NCBI RefSeq assembly: GCF_004011825.1
Contig: NZ_RKLO01000002.1
Coordinates: forward strand, 124,001 to 188,000
DNA length: 64,000 bases
Direction: 5' to 3'
Origin: Rhodococcus xishaensis
GTDB lineage: Bacteria > Actinomycetota > Actinomycetes > Mycobacteriales > Mycobacteriaceae
Shown here: one piece after another, positions 57,055-64,000 of the stretch
Numbering within the stretch: the stretch's first letter is position 1
Layout: the number at the start of each line of letters is the position of its first letter
Position numbers and translations under genes: made by a program
The notes under the pieces: model-generated
What the model saw: only the letters and a program-made list of their open reading frames with translations
Databases searched by the model: none
Told to the model about the DNA's origin: nothing

Positions 57055-57071
57055 CCATGTGAACAGACGTC

Positions 57072-57110
57072 GAAGGGCTCGCCAGGGATCGAGTGCTCCG
57101 CGAGCCCTTC
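57072..57110. terminator. Bidirectional hairpin between recX and gluD
   Basis: Perfect 11-bp stem GAAGGGCTCGC (57072-57082) with GCGAGCCCTTC (57100-57110), 17-nt loop, between convergent genes. Likely ends both recAX and gluABCD transcripts. Confidence 0.75.
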
Positions 57111-57125
57111 AGGCGCTCGTGTCGA

Positions 57126-58052
57126 TCAACGCGGCGGTGGTTGCTGCTGCATGACGTCGCTGAAGTCGTCGACGCCCGGGGCACCGTCGAGCTCTGTGGT
57201 GTCGATCGGGACCATCTCGGGCCGCCGGCCCCTCTTGGTGCCGGTACGCAGTCGCTTCTCGAGCCAGGTCGCGAACGATGCAAGTGCGAAGTTGATGGTA
57301 ATCATGATCACGCCGACCACTACCAGTGCGGCGAAGAAGTTGCGGTAGTACGACGCCGCCTGCTGACCACTGCGGATCAGCTCTATGTATCCGATCTGGT
57401 AGCCGAGTGCCGAGTCCTTCAGCGCGACAACCATCTGTGAGACCAGGGCCGGCAGCATCGCGGTGATCGCCTGCGGCAGCAGGACTATCCGCATCATCTG
57501 ACTCTTGCGTAGGCCGAGGGCGACCGCCGCCTCGGTCTGGCCCCTGGGCAACGACAGAATTCCGGCCCGGATGATCTCGGCCATCACCGAACCGTTGTAC
57601 AGCGTCAAACCCACCACTACCGCGGCCAGAGCCAATTGGCTCGACGGGAAGACACCGTACTGTGCGAACGCCTGGTAGGCGAAGATCATCAGGATCAGCA
57701 CGGGGATCGCGCGGAAGAACTCGACGAACGAGCCGCTGACCCAGCGTACTGATCGGTGAACCGAGAGCCGTCCGATGCCGAGGATCGCGCCGAGGATGAG
57801 CGCGAACACAATCGACAAGGCCGCCGCGAGCAGTGTCCCCCGCAAGCCGGGCAGCAAGTATGTCGACCAGGTCAAGTGGTCCAGGAACGGCGACCACTTC
57901 TCCGCTTCGAGTTGGCCGTTGTCGGCCAGCACTTTGAGCACGTACAGCGCGATCACGACCAGGGTGACGCCGAAGAGGATCGCGATCAGTCGGTTTCGGA
58001 CTCGGGCTCGGGCACCGGGGGTGTCGAAGAGAACGCTGGCCTGTTGAGTCAT
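57126..58052 (-). CDS. gluD: Glutamate ABC transporter permease GluD
   Basis: 308 aa inner-membrane permease of the polar amino-acid (HisM/HEQRO) family. Seen: five to six hydrophobic helices, [52 protein letters not shown], and the EAA loop [38 protein letters not shown]. Ends with a 30-residue hydrophilic Asp/Pro/Gln tail. ATG start overlaps the gluC stop (ATGA). The position between recX and miaB is the same as in Corynebacterium glutamicum gluABCD. Confidence 0.93.
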   Translation of the reverse strand: MTQQASVLFDTPGARARVRNRLIAILFGVTLVVIALYVLKVLADNGQLEAEKWSPFLDHLTWSTYLLPGLRGTLLAAALSIVFALILGAILGIGRLSVHRSVRWVSGSFVEFFRAIPVLILMIFAYQAFAQYGVFPSSQLALAAVVVGLTLYNGSVMAEIIRAGILSLPRGQTEAAVALGLRKSQMMRIVLLPQAITAMLPALVSQMVVALKDSALGYQIGYIELIRSGQQAASYYRNFFAALVVVGVIMITINFALASFATWLEKRLRTGTKRGRRPEMVPIDTTELDGAPGVDDFSDVMQQQPPPR

Positions 58053-58732
58053 CGCTTCACCGCCAAACGCTTGCCGAGGTAGCCGAACAGGAACCCGATC
58101 GGCAAGGTCAGGACCATGAACCCGATGGCGAAGATGCCGAACACGAGGAACAGCCTGTCGGCCTCATTCTCGATCATCGTCTTCATGAGGAGGGACGCCT
58201 CGGCCACGCCGATTGCCGAGGCGATCGTCGTGTTCTTCGTCAGGGCGATGAGCACACTGCCCAGCGGGGCGATGACCGCGCGGAATGCCTGAGGCAACAC
58301 GATCAGGCGGATGCTCTGGCTGAAGGTCAGACCCAGCGAACGCGCCGCCTCTGCCTGACCGAGGGGAACGGTGTTGATACCCGATCGAAGCGACTCGCAC
58401 ACGAAAGCCGACGTGTAGAGGATGAATCCGAGTACCGCGAGCCGGAAGTTGTTGTTGTCGATGAATGTCGGGGAGTCTTCGGGTGCGAAGTGGACGCCGA
58501 GGTTCTGGTAGAGACCGATCGAACAGAACACCACGATGAGCGTCAGCGGCGTGTTCCGAAAGATGTCGACGTACCAGCTCGCGAAGACTCGCAGGATGGG
58601 TACAGGAGAGACCCGCATGGCCGCTAGGATCGTGCCCCAGATCAGCGCGCCGAGCGCGGACCAGAAGGTCAGCTGCACTGTCGTCCAGAAGGCGCTGACG
58701 AGCTGGTCACCGTAGGTGTCGAGCAGTCCCAT
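58049..58732 (-). CDS. gluC: Glutamate ABC transporter permease GluC
   Basis: 227 aa, partner permease. Seen: [58 protein letters not shown] loop [64 protein letters not shown]. Forms the membrane channel with GluD. ATG at 58732, 16 bp after gluB, with AGGAAGG upstream. Confidence 0.94.
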   Translation of the reverse strand: MGLLDTYGDQLVSAFWTTVQLTFWSALGALIWGTILAAMRVSPVPILRVFASWYVDIFRNTPLTLIVVFCSIGLYQNLGVHFAPEDSPTFIDNNNFRLAVLGFILYTSAFVCESLRSGINTVPLGQAEAARSLGLTFSQSIRLIVLPQAFRAVIAPLGSVLIALTKNTTIASAIGVAEASLLMKTMIENEADRLFLVFGIFAIGFMVLTLPIGFLFGYLGKRLAVKR

Positions 58733-58748
58733 GTCGCCTTCCTCCCCG

Positions 58749-59585
58749 TCAGTACCGGTAGACGGTCGGTGACGGGGGTAGCTCGTAACCGGACCCGCCG
58801 ATCGACTCTTCGAGCGCTCGCTGCCATGCTCCTGTCGCGACCATGTCCTCGATCGCGTCGTTGATCTTCATCCTGGCGTCTGTATCGCCCTTGGGGAGGC
58901 CGATGCCATACAGCTCGGTGGTGAAGGGTTCGCCGACGAGCTTGAATTCGCCGGGGTACTGGGCCGCATAGCCAGCCAGGATGATGTCGTCGGTGGTAAG
59001 CGCGTCGACCTTGCCGCGATACAGCGCTTCCACGCACGACGAGTAGCTGTCGAACTCCTGCAGCTGTACGCCTGGATACGACCTCTTGATCTCCTGTGCC
59101 GGCGTCGATCCGGACACCGAGCAGAGCTTCTTCCCGTCCTCGAGTGACTCGGCGCCGGTGATCGAGTCGTCATCGGCGCGGACGAGCAATGACTGACCGG
59201 CGATGAAGTATGGGCCGGCGAAGTCGACGACTCTCTTGCGGCTGTCGGTGATCGAGTACGTCCCGGCGATGAAGTCGACCTCGCCGTTCCTGATCAGGTT
59301 TTCTCGCTGCCCCGACGGTGATTCACGCCAGGTGATCCCGCTCTCGGGGACTCCCAGGTAGTTCGCGACGTACTTCGCGACCGCGACGTCGAACCCGGTC
59401 ATCGTCCTGTCCGGTTCGCGCAGTCCCAGCCCGGGCTGATCGTATTTGGTGCCGATCGTGAGGTGACCTGCTGCGGCGTCGGCCAGCACGTCCCGAGGCT
59501 CGCTGCTGCCGCACGCGGCCGCGGTGAGCGCGACGGCCGCCAGCGCGGCGACGGCTCCCATCACGCGGGGGAATCGAGTTCGCAT
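58749..59585 (-). CDS. gluB: Glutamate-binding lipoprotein GluB
   Basis: Extracellular substrate-binding protein, about 278 aa. Seen: basic start MRTRFPRVMG, hydrophobic core and lipobox LTAAACGSS, then the SBP_bac_3 fold: LTIGTKYDQPGLGLREPDRTMTGFDVAVAKYVANYLG, RENLIRNGEVDFIAGTYSITDSRKRVVDFAGPYFIAGQSLLVRADD, KVDALTTDDIILAGYA. The RE-PD-x5-GFD pattern is typical of GluB. ATG at 59585 has AGAAGG 10 nt upstream; the longer frame is rejected because it would bury the signal peptide. Confidence 0.94.
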   Translation of the reverse strand: MRTRFPRVMGAVAALAAVALTAAACGSSEPRDVLADAAAGHLTIGTKYDQPGLGLREPDRTMTGFDVAVAKYVANYLGVPESGITWRESPSGQRENLIRNGEVDFIAGTYSITDSRKRVVDFAGPYFIAGQSLLVRADDDSITGAESLEDGKKLCSVSGSTPAQEIKRSYPGVQLQEFDSYSSCVEALYRGKVDALTTDDIILAGYAAQYPGEFKLVGEPFTTELYGIGLPKGDTDARMKINDAIEDMVATGAWQRALEESIGGSGYELPPSPTVYRY

Positions 59586-59616
59586 GCGGATGACCTTCTT
59601 TCTTGCATCCGTGTGT

Positions 59617-60390
59617 TCAGTGGCCGAGGATCTTGGCCAGGAAGTCCTTGGCACGGTCGGACGACGGTGCGGTGAAAAAGGTCTCCGGGTCGGTGTCCTC
59701 GAGGATCGAGCCGTCGGCCATGAAGATGACCCGGTCGGCGGCTTTGCGGGCGAATCCCATCTCGTGGGTGACGACGATCATCGTCATGCCCTCTTTGGCA
59801 AGGTTCACCATGACGTCGAGCACCTCGTTGACCATTTCGGGGTCGAGGGCCGACGTCGGCTCGTCGAACAGCATGACCTTCGGGTCCATCGCAAGGGACC
59901 GCGCGATCGCCACACGCTGCTGCTGTCCGCCCGACAGCTGGGCGGGGTACTTTTCGGCCTGCTCCCGAATGCCGACCCGGTCGAGGAGCGCGAGTGCGCG
60001 TTCCTTGGCCTTGGTCTTGTCAATCCTACGGACCTTGACAGGCGCGAGCATGACGTTGTCGAGGACGGTCTTGTGAGCGAAGAGATTGAAGCTCTGGAAG
60101 ACCATGCCGACGTCCGAGCGCAACCGCGCGAGCGCGCGCCCCTCTGCTGGTACGGGCACGCCGTCGATCGCAATAGTGCCCTCGTCGACGGGCTCGAGGC
60201 GGTTGATCGTCCGGCAGAGCGTCGACTTGCCAGAACCCGACGGGCCGAGCATCACAACGACCTGGCCGGTGGCGATCTCCAGATCGATGTCCCGCAGAAC
60301 GTGCAAGTCGCCGAAGTGTTTGTTGACCCGCTTCATCGAGATCATCGACCGGGCCCCGGGGACTGTTCCGGTTATCTCAGCCTGCGTCAT
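59617..60390 (-). CDS. gluA: Glutamate ABC transporter ATPase GluA
   Basis: 257 aa ATPase. Seen: Walker [23 protein letters not shown] near 48, Q-loop [17 protein letters not shown], signature [36 protein letters not shown] with Walker B, and H-loop [20 protein letters not shown]. First gene of gluABCD. ATG at 60390 is tentative; an internal ATG at 60345 ([12 protein letters not shown]) also fits. The upstream 60391-60420 region is AT-rich (ATATATG, GATATAG), probably the operon promoter. Confidence 0.94.
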   Translation of the reverse strand: MTQAEITGTVPGARSMISMKRVNKHFGDLHVLRDIDLEIATGQVVVMLGPSGSGKSTLCRTINRLEPVDEGTIAIDGVPVPAEGRALARLRSDVGMVFQSFNLFAHKTVLDNVMLAPVKVRRIDKTKAKERALALLDRVGIREQAEKYPAQLSGGQQQRVAIARSLAMDPKVMLFDEPTSALDPEMVNEVLDVMVNLAKEGMTMIVVTHEMGFARKAADRVIFMADGSILEDTDPETFFTAPSSDRAKDFLAKILGH

Positions 60391-60544
60391 AAGAGACAAC
60401 CATATATGCACGATATAGGTGCTAGACAGGATCTTGGTCGGTCCAACTCAGGATAATCTTGAACGATCCAGTTCGCGGGCGGTGAGCGGGCTGAGCATTG
60501 TGGCTCTGACTGGCGGTTTTGCACGGGGCCGTACCCTTGGATCC

Positions 60545-62062
60545 GTGGAGATGAACGACCAGGGCGCCGGACGCAGCTACGAGGTCCGCACGTACGGCTG
60601 CCAGATGAACGTGCACGACTCCGAGCGGTTGTCGGGCTTGCTCGAGGATGCCGGTTACCGGAGGGCGGCACCGGGGGAGCAGGCGGACCTGGTGGTCTTC
60701 AACACCTGCGCGGTGCGCGAGAACGCGGACAACAAGTTGTACGGCAATCTCAGCCATCTCGTTCCGGTGAAGGAGCAGCGCCCGGGGATGCAGATCGCGG
60801 TCGGCGGCTGCCTCGCCCAGAAGGACCGCGACACCGTTGTCAAGAAGGCGCCGTGGGTCGACGTCGTGTTCGGAACCCACAACCTCGGTTCGCTCCCCGC
60901 GCTGCTCGAACGCGCCCGGCACAACAAGAGGGCCGAGGTCGAGATTCTCGAATCGCTCGAGGCCTTCCCGTCGACGCTGCCCGCGAAGCGGGAATCAGCC
61001 TACGCGGGTTGGGTGTCGATCTCCGTCGGCTGCAACAACACCTGCACGTTCTGCATCGTGCCCTCCCTGCGTGGCAAGGAGGTCGACCGTCGGCCCGGCG
61101 ACATCCTCGCCGAGGTTCAGGCTCTCGTGAACGAGGGTGTTCTGGAGGTGACGCTGCTCGGCCAGAACGTCAACTCGTACGGCGTCTCGTTCGCGGACCC
61201 CGACGAGCCGCGTGACCGCGGCGCCTTCGCCAAACTCCTCCGCGCGTGCGGCGGGATCGAGGGACTCGAACGGGTGCGATTCACCTCCCCGCACCCGGCG
61301 GAGTTCACCGACGATGTCATCGAGGCGATGGCGACAACTCCGAACGTGTGCCCGCAACTGCACATGCCGCTGCAATCCGGTTCGGATCGCGTCCTCAAGG
61401 CGATGCGGCGCTCGTACCGCAGTGCCAAGTTCCTCGGGATCATCGAGAAGGTCCGCGCCGCGATGCCGCATGCCGCCATCACGACCGACATCATCGTCGG
61501 CTTCCCGGGCGAGACGGAGGAAGACTTCCAGGCCACGCTCGACGTGGTCCGGCAGGCGCGGTTCACGAGCGCCTTTACCTTCCAGTACTCCAAGCGCCCC
61601 GGGACGCCCGCCGCGGAGATGGCGGACCAGATCCCGAAAGTTGTTGTACAGGAACGCTACAACCGTCTCATCGCACTCCAGGAGGAGATCACCCTCGAGG
61701 AGAACAGCAAGCTCGTCGGTACTGAGGTCGAGTTGCTGGTGACCACCGGCGACGGCCGCAAGGACGCCGAGACCGCGCGTATGAGCGGCCGGGCTCGCGA
61801 CGGACGCCTGGTCCACTTCCGGCCTGAAGGCAACCTCGACGGTGACCTGCGCCCCGGTGATGTCATCACCGTGGTCGTCACCGACGCGGCCCCGCACCAC
61901 CTCACCGCCGACGATCCGATTCTCACTCATCGACGCACTCGCGCCGGAGATTCGTTCGAGCGAGGGGTCACCCCCAAGACGCCGCCGATCGGTGTCGGAC
62001 TGGGACTGCCCAAGGTGGGCGTCCCCGCACCGATGCCCGCACAGATGGGATGCAACGCATGA
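60545..62062 (+). CDS. miaB: tRNA-2-methylthio-N6-dimethylallyladenosine synthase
   Basis: Radical-SAM methylthiotransferase acting on A37 of tRNAs that read UNN codons. 505 aa. Seen: UPF0004 domain with [38 protein letters not shown] and [11 protein letters not shown] (cluster Cys residues); radical [15 protein letters not shown]-type motif (CNNTCTFC, near residue 163); [25 protein letters not shown]-terminal TRAM domain (about 380-450). GTG at 60545 has TACCCT exactly 7 nt upstream; ATG at 60551 is the alternative. A long upstream in-frame extension is non-homologous. Confidence 0.96.
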   Translation: MEMNDQGAGRSYEVRTYGCQMNVHDSERLSGLLEDAGYRRAAPGEQADLVVFNTCAVRENADNKLYGNLSHLVPVKEQRPGMQIAVGGCLAQKDRDTVVKKAPWVDVVFGTHNLGSLPALLERARHNKRAEVEILESLEAFPSTLPAKRESAYAGWVSISVGCNNTCTFCIVPSLRGKEVDRRPGDILAEVQALVNEGVLEVTLLGQNVNSYGVSFADPDEPRDRGAFAKLLRACGGIEGLERVRFTSPHPAEFTDDVIEAMATTPNVCPQLHMPLQSGSDRVLKAMRRSYRSAKFLGIIEKVRAAMPHAAITTDIIVGFPGETEEDFQATLDVVRQARFTSAFTFQYSKRPGTPAAEMADQIPKVVVQERYNRLIALQEEITLEENSKLVGTEVELLVTTGDGRKDAETARMSGRARDGRLVHFRPEGNLDGDLRPGDVITVVVTDAAPHHLTADDPILTHRRTRAGDSFERGVTPKTPPIGVGLGLPKVGVPAPMPAQMGCNA

Positions 62063-62646
62063 CGAACAGCGGCGACTTCGCCGACGCTGGAGGCAGTCAG
62101 GATCCGATGCGCGAGTACCAGAAGGACTTCGACGCCGCCGAGAAGAAGATCGCCGGAGAGATCGACCCGGGGATGCGGGCGGTCGTGGTTGCGGTGTGCG
62201 TGCTGGTGCTGCTGCTCTCGTTCACGCTGCCGCACGCCGGATCGGCGAACGGTTGGGAGGTTCTGGTCAACGCCGACTCGGCCGTCGCCGAGTACATCAA
62301 GCTGCCGTCGCGGATTTTCGTGTGGCTCGCGGTCGTCTTCGGCGGTGTCTTCTCGATCCTGGCGCTGGTCACGCGGCGCTGGGTGCTCGCCTGGATCGCG
62401 CTCGCCGGGACGGCGGTGTCCGCGGTGTTCGGGATGCTGGCGATCTGGTCACGGCAGACCCTCACGGTCGGCGAGCCCGGCGCCGGCCCGGGCCTCGGTC
62501 TGGTTATCGGCTGGATCACCGTCATCGTGCTGACGTTCCACTGGATCAGAGTGGTGTGGAGCCGGACTGCGATGCAGCTTGCTGCAGAGGAGGATCGGCG
62601 CCGAGCCGCCGAGGGCGAATCCGGCCGCGGCGACTGGACCGTATGA
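62059..62646 (+). CDS. Membrane protein of the Rv2732c type
   Basis: 195 aa. A charged N-terminal segment ([23 protein letters not shown]) is followed by about four hydrophobic helices ([86 protein letters not shown]) and a charged tail. Function unknown; conserved after miaB in mycobacteria. ATG at the ATGA overlap with miaB, so coupled. Confidence 0.87.
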   Translation: MTNSGDFADAGGSQDPMREYQKDFDAAEKKIAGEIDPGMRAVVVAVCVLVLLLSFTLPHAGSANGWEVLVNADSAVAEYIKLPSRIFVWLAVVFGGVFSILALVTRRWVLAWIALAGTAVSAVFGMLAIWSRQTLTVGEPGAGPGLGLVIGWITVIVLTFHWIRVVWSRTAMQLAAEEDRRRAAEGESGRGDWTV

Positions 62647-62667
62647 ACTCCGGAGACAAGCTCCACC

Positions 62668-62721
62668 ATTGACGAGTGAGGGGTGCGACGCCGAACGGCG
62701 TCGCACCCGTCACTCGTCAAT
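62668..62721. terminator. Long bidirectional hairpin terminator
   Basis: 26-nt arms 62668-62693 and 62696-62721 pair with one mismatch around an AA centre (loop region GCCGAACGGC). It lies between convergent stops (62646 and 62730) and would end both transcripts. Confidence 0.88.
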
Positions 62722-62729
62722 CGGTCGAT

Positions 62730-64000
62730 TCAACGTTCGCCCACAGCGCCCTCGGCGGCCTCGGCCCATTCTCGCCACTGTTGGGCCTGGGCGAGGGCCT
62801 TCTCGGCGTCCTTGGTTCGCCCTGCCGCGGTCGCCTTCGCCGCCTGCTCCTCGAACTGGGCAACGCGCTCACGGAACTGTGCGGCACGGGCCAGCGCCTC
62901 GGGATCGGTTCGGCGCCACTCGGAGTCGGCCGCGTCACGAACTCGCTTCTCGATCGCACGCAGCTTGCCTTCGAGGTCGTGCATACGTTCGCGCGGAACC
63001 TTGCCGATCTCGTCCCACTTCTCTTGCAGATCACGCAGCGCCGCGCGTGCCGCGTCGAGGTCCTTCTCGGGGTCGATGTTCTGCGCGCCCTTCAGTAGCT
63101 CTTCCTTGGCGGCTGCGTTCTGGGCGAACTCGGCGTCGCGTTCGGACGCAGCAGAGTTTCGAGCGGCGAAGAAGACGTCCTGCGCTTCCTTGAACCGTCG
63201 CCACAGGGCGTCGTCGGCCTCGCGGGGCGCCCGACCGGCAGTCTTCCACTCGGCGAGTAGGTCCCGGAACCGCGCGGCGGTCGGGCCCCATTCTGTGGAC
63301 GTCGACAACTCCTCGGCCTGGGCGATCAATTCCTCCTTGCGGGTCTTGGCATTCGCGCGCTCGCGATCGAGTTCGGCAAAGTGGGTGCCACGCCGCCGAT
63401 TGAACGACTCCCGTGCCTTCGAGAACCGCCGCCACAAGGCGTCATCGGTCTTCCGGTCGAGACCACGGATCGTCTTCCACTCGTCGAGGATCTCCCGCAG
63501 CCGATCGCCCGCGGCTTTCCACTGCGTGGATTCGGCGCCGATCTGCTCCGCCTCGGCGGCCAGTGCTTCCTTTCGGGCAGTCTGCTCCAGGCGGTTCTGC
63601 TCACGGTCCTGCTTGGCCCGCTCCTCGGCGTGCACCGACCCCTCGATGATGGCGGTGAGCCGGACATGCAGCGAATCGATGTCGCCGATGACAGCAGCCG
63701 TTGGCAGCGACTCCACCAGCGCCTCGGCGGCCGATCGCGTCTTCTTCGCGTCACCCGTTCCGGACGCGAGCCGGGATTCGAGAAGCGAGACCTCGGTCGC
63801 CAGGTCGTCGTAGCGTCGGCCGAAGTGTGCGAGGCCCTCGGCTACGTCCCCCGCCTGCCAGGAACCGATCTGACGTTCGCCCTCGGCCGTCTTCACCCAT
63901 ACGGTGCCGTCCTCGTCGACACGGCCGAACAGACTCGGATCGCTGGCCACTACCGCAGGCTTGGTGTGGCTCGGAGCCGGACCGGGCTTGGGTGAGCTCG
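62730..64000 (-). CDS. DUF349 repeat protein (start outside window)
   Basis: Helical, charged protein; about 423 residues visible. Seen: [54 protein letters not shown], then several DUF349 units marked by W-x4-G-x2-R and DDALWRRF ([88 protein letters not shown]). Matches M. tuberculosis Rv2731. A GTG at 63950 exists, but the frame stays open to the window edge with a Pro/Lys/Ser-rich sequence ([17 protein letters not shown]) typical of the family's N-terminus, so the true start is probably beyond 64000. Function unknown. Confidence 0.88.
   Translation of the reverse strand, partial: SSPKPGPAPSHTKPAVVASDPSLFGRVDEDGTVWVKTAEGERQIGSWQAGDVAEGLAHFGRRYDDLATEVSLLESRLASGTGDAKKTRSAAEALVESLPTAAVIGDIDSLHVRLTAIIEGSVHAEERAKQDREQNRLEQTARKEALAAEAEQIGAESTQWKAAGDRLREILDEWKTIRGLDRKTDDALWRRFSKARESFNRRRGTHFAELDRERANAKTRKEELIAQAEELSTSTEWGPTAARFRDLLAEWKTAGRAPREADDALWRRFKEAQDVFFAARNSAASERDAEFAQNAAAKEELLKGAQNIDPEKDLDAARAALRDLQEKWDEIGKVPRERMHDLEGKLRAIEKRVRDAADSEWRRTDPEALARAAQFRERVAQFEEQAAKATAAGRTKDAEKALAQAQQWREWAEAAEGAVGER

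Overview
The window is high-GC DNA packed with co-directional, overlapping genes (ATGA, GTGA and TAGTG junctions) and frequent GTG/TTG starts. Gene content and order match the mycolic-acid actinobacteria, most like Rhodococcus or Nocardia: pptT, a pspA-clgR-pspM stress operon, gluABCD between recX and miaB, and many blocks in Mycobacterium tuberculosis order. Genus is inferred from gene order and protein style, not from a marker search. Nearly everything is core chromosome; I see no integrase, transposase, prophage, CRISPR array, tRNA or rRNA.

Layout. (1) 1-4941: 3' end of a complex I operon (nuoL partial, nuoM, nuoN). (2) 4961-6425, minus strand: a three-gene unit of lipoprotein, DUF4439 protein and SnoaL-like protein. 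(3) 6658-16314: translation and RNA block rimP-nusA-ylxR-infB-ylxP-rbfA-nrnA, then a probable dinF remnant, a metallophosphoesterase, pptT and truB. (4) 16334-25653: a secreted protein, mntR, ribF, rpsO, pnp, an M16 peptidase and a large arylsulfatase. (5) 25930-38166: methyltransferase, dapB group, a ribbon-helix-helix regulator with a striking operator array, thyX, dapA, RNase J and ftsK. (6) 38225-46190: terC behind a yybP-ykoY-type (manganese) riboswitch, argA-type acetyltransferase, pgsA, cinA, clgR-pspA-pspM, a PIG-L deacetylase and a diacylglycerol kinase. (7) 45267-49997: a glycerol/ether-lipid module (dagK, AGPS-like, tetR, glpD). (8) 50127-57054: LLM oxidoreductase, glycosyltransferase, DUF3046, a TetR/monooxygenase pair, a methyltransferase and recA-recX. 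(9) 57126-64000: gluABCD, miaB, a membrane protein and a DUF349 protein running off the right edge.

Functional links. RimP, NusA, IF2, RbfA, TruB and S15 serve ribosome and tRNA biogenesis; PNPase, RNase J and NrnA serve RNA turnover. dapB and dapA make diaminopimelate/lysine. MntR and the TerC riboswitch are two separate manganese-sensing devices. ClgR, PspA and PspM form the envelope-stress operon. recA carries two DNA-damage promoter types (LexA box and the RecA-NDp motif).

The most unusual signals are: (a) five near-identical TGACGTCA palindromes, three of them at exact 11-bp steps, between the ribbon-helix-helix gene and thyX; (b) repeated short tandem duplications that span or lie beside stop codons (ribF, terC, a YciI gene, pspA, a methyltransferase, pgsA), plus in-frame ones in nuoL and rnj; (c) a riboswitch in which one CCTCC segment can pair either with aptamer P1 or with the terC Shine-Dalgarno; (d) at least nine genes with a TANNNT-like hexamer exactly 7 nt before an ATG/GTG, implying leaderless mRNAs; (e) paired palindromic operators between a TetR gene and a flavin monooxygenase.
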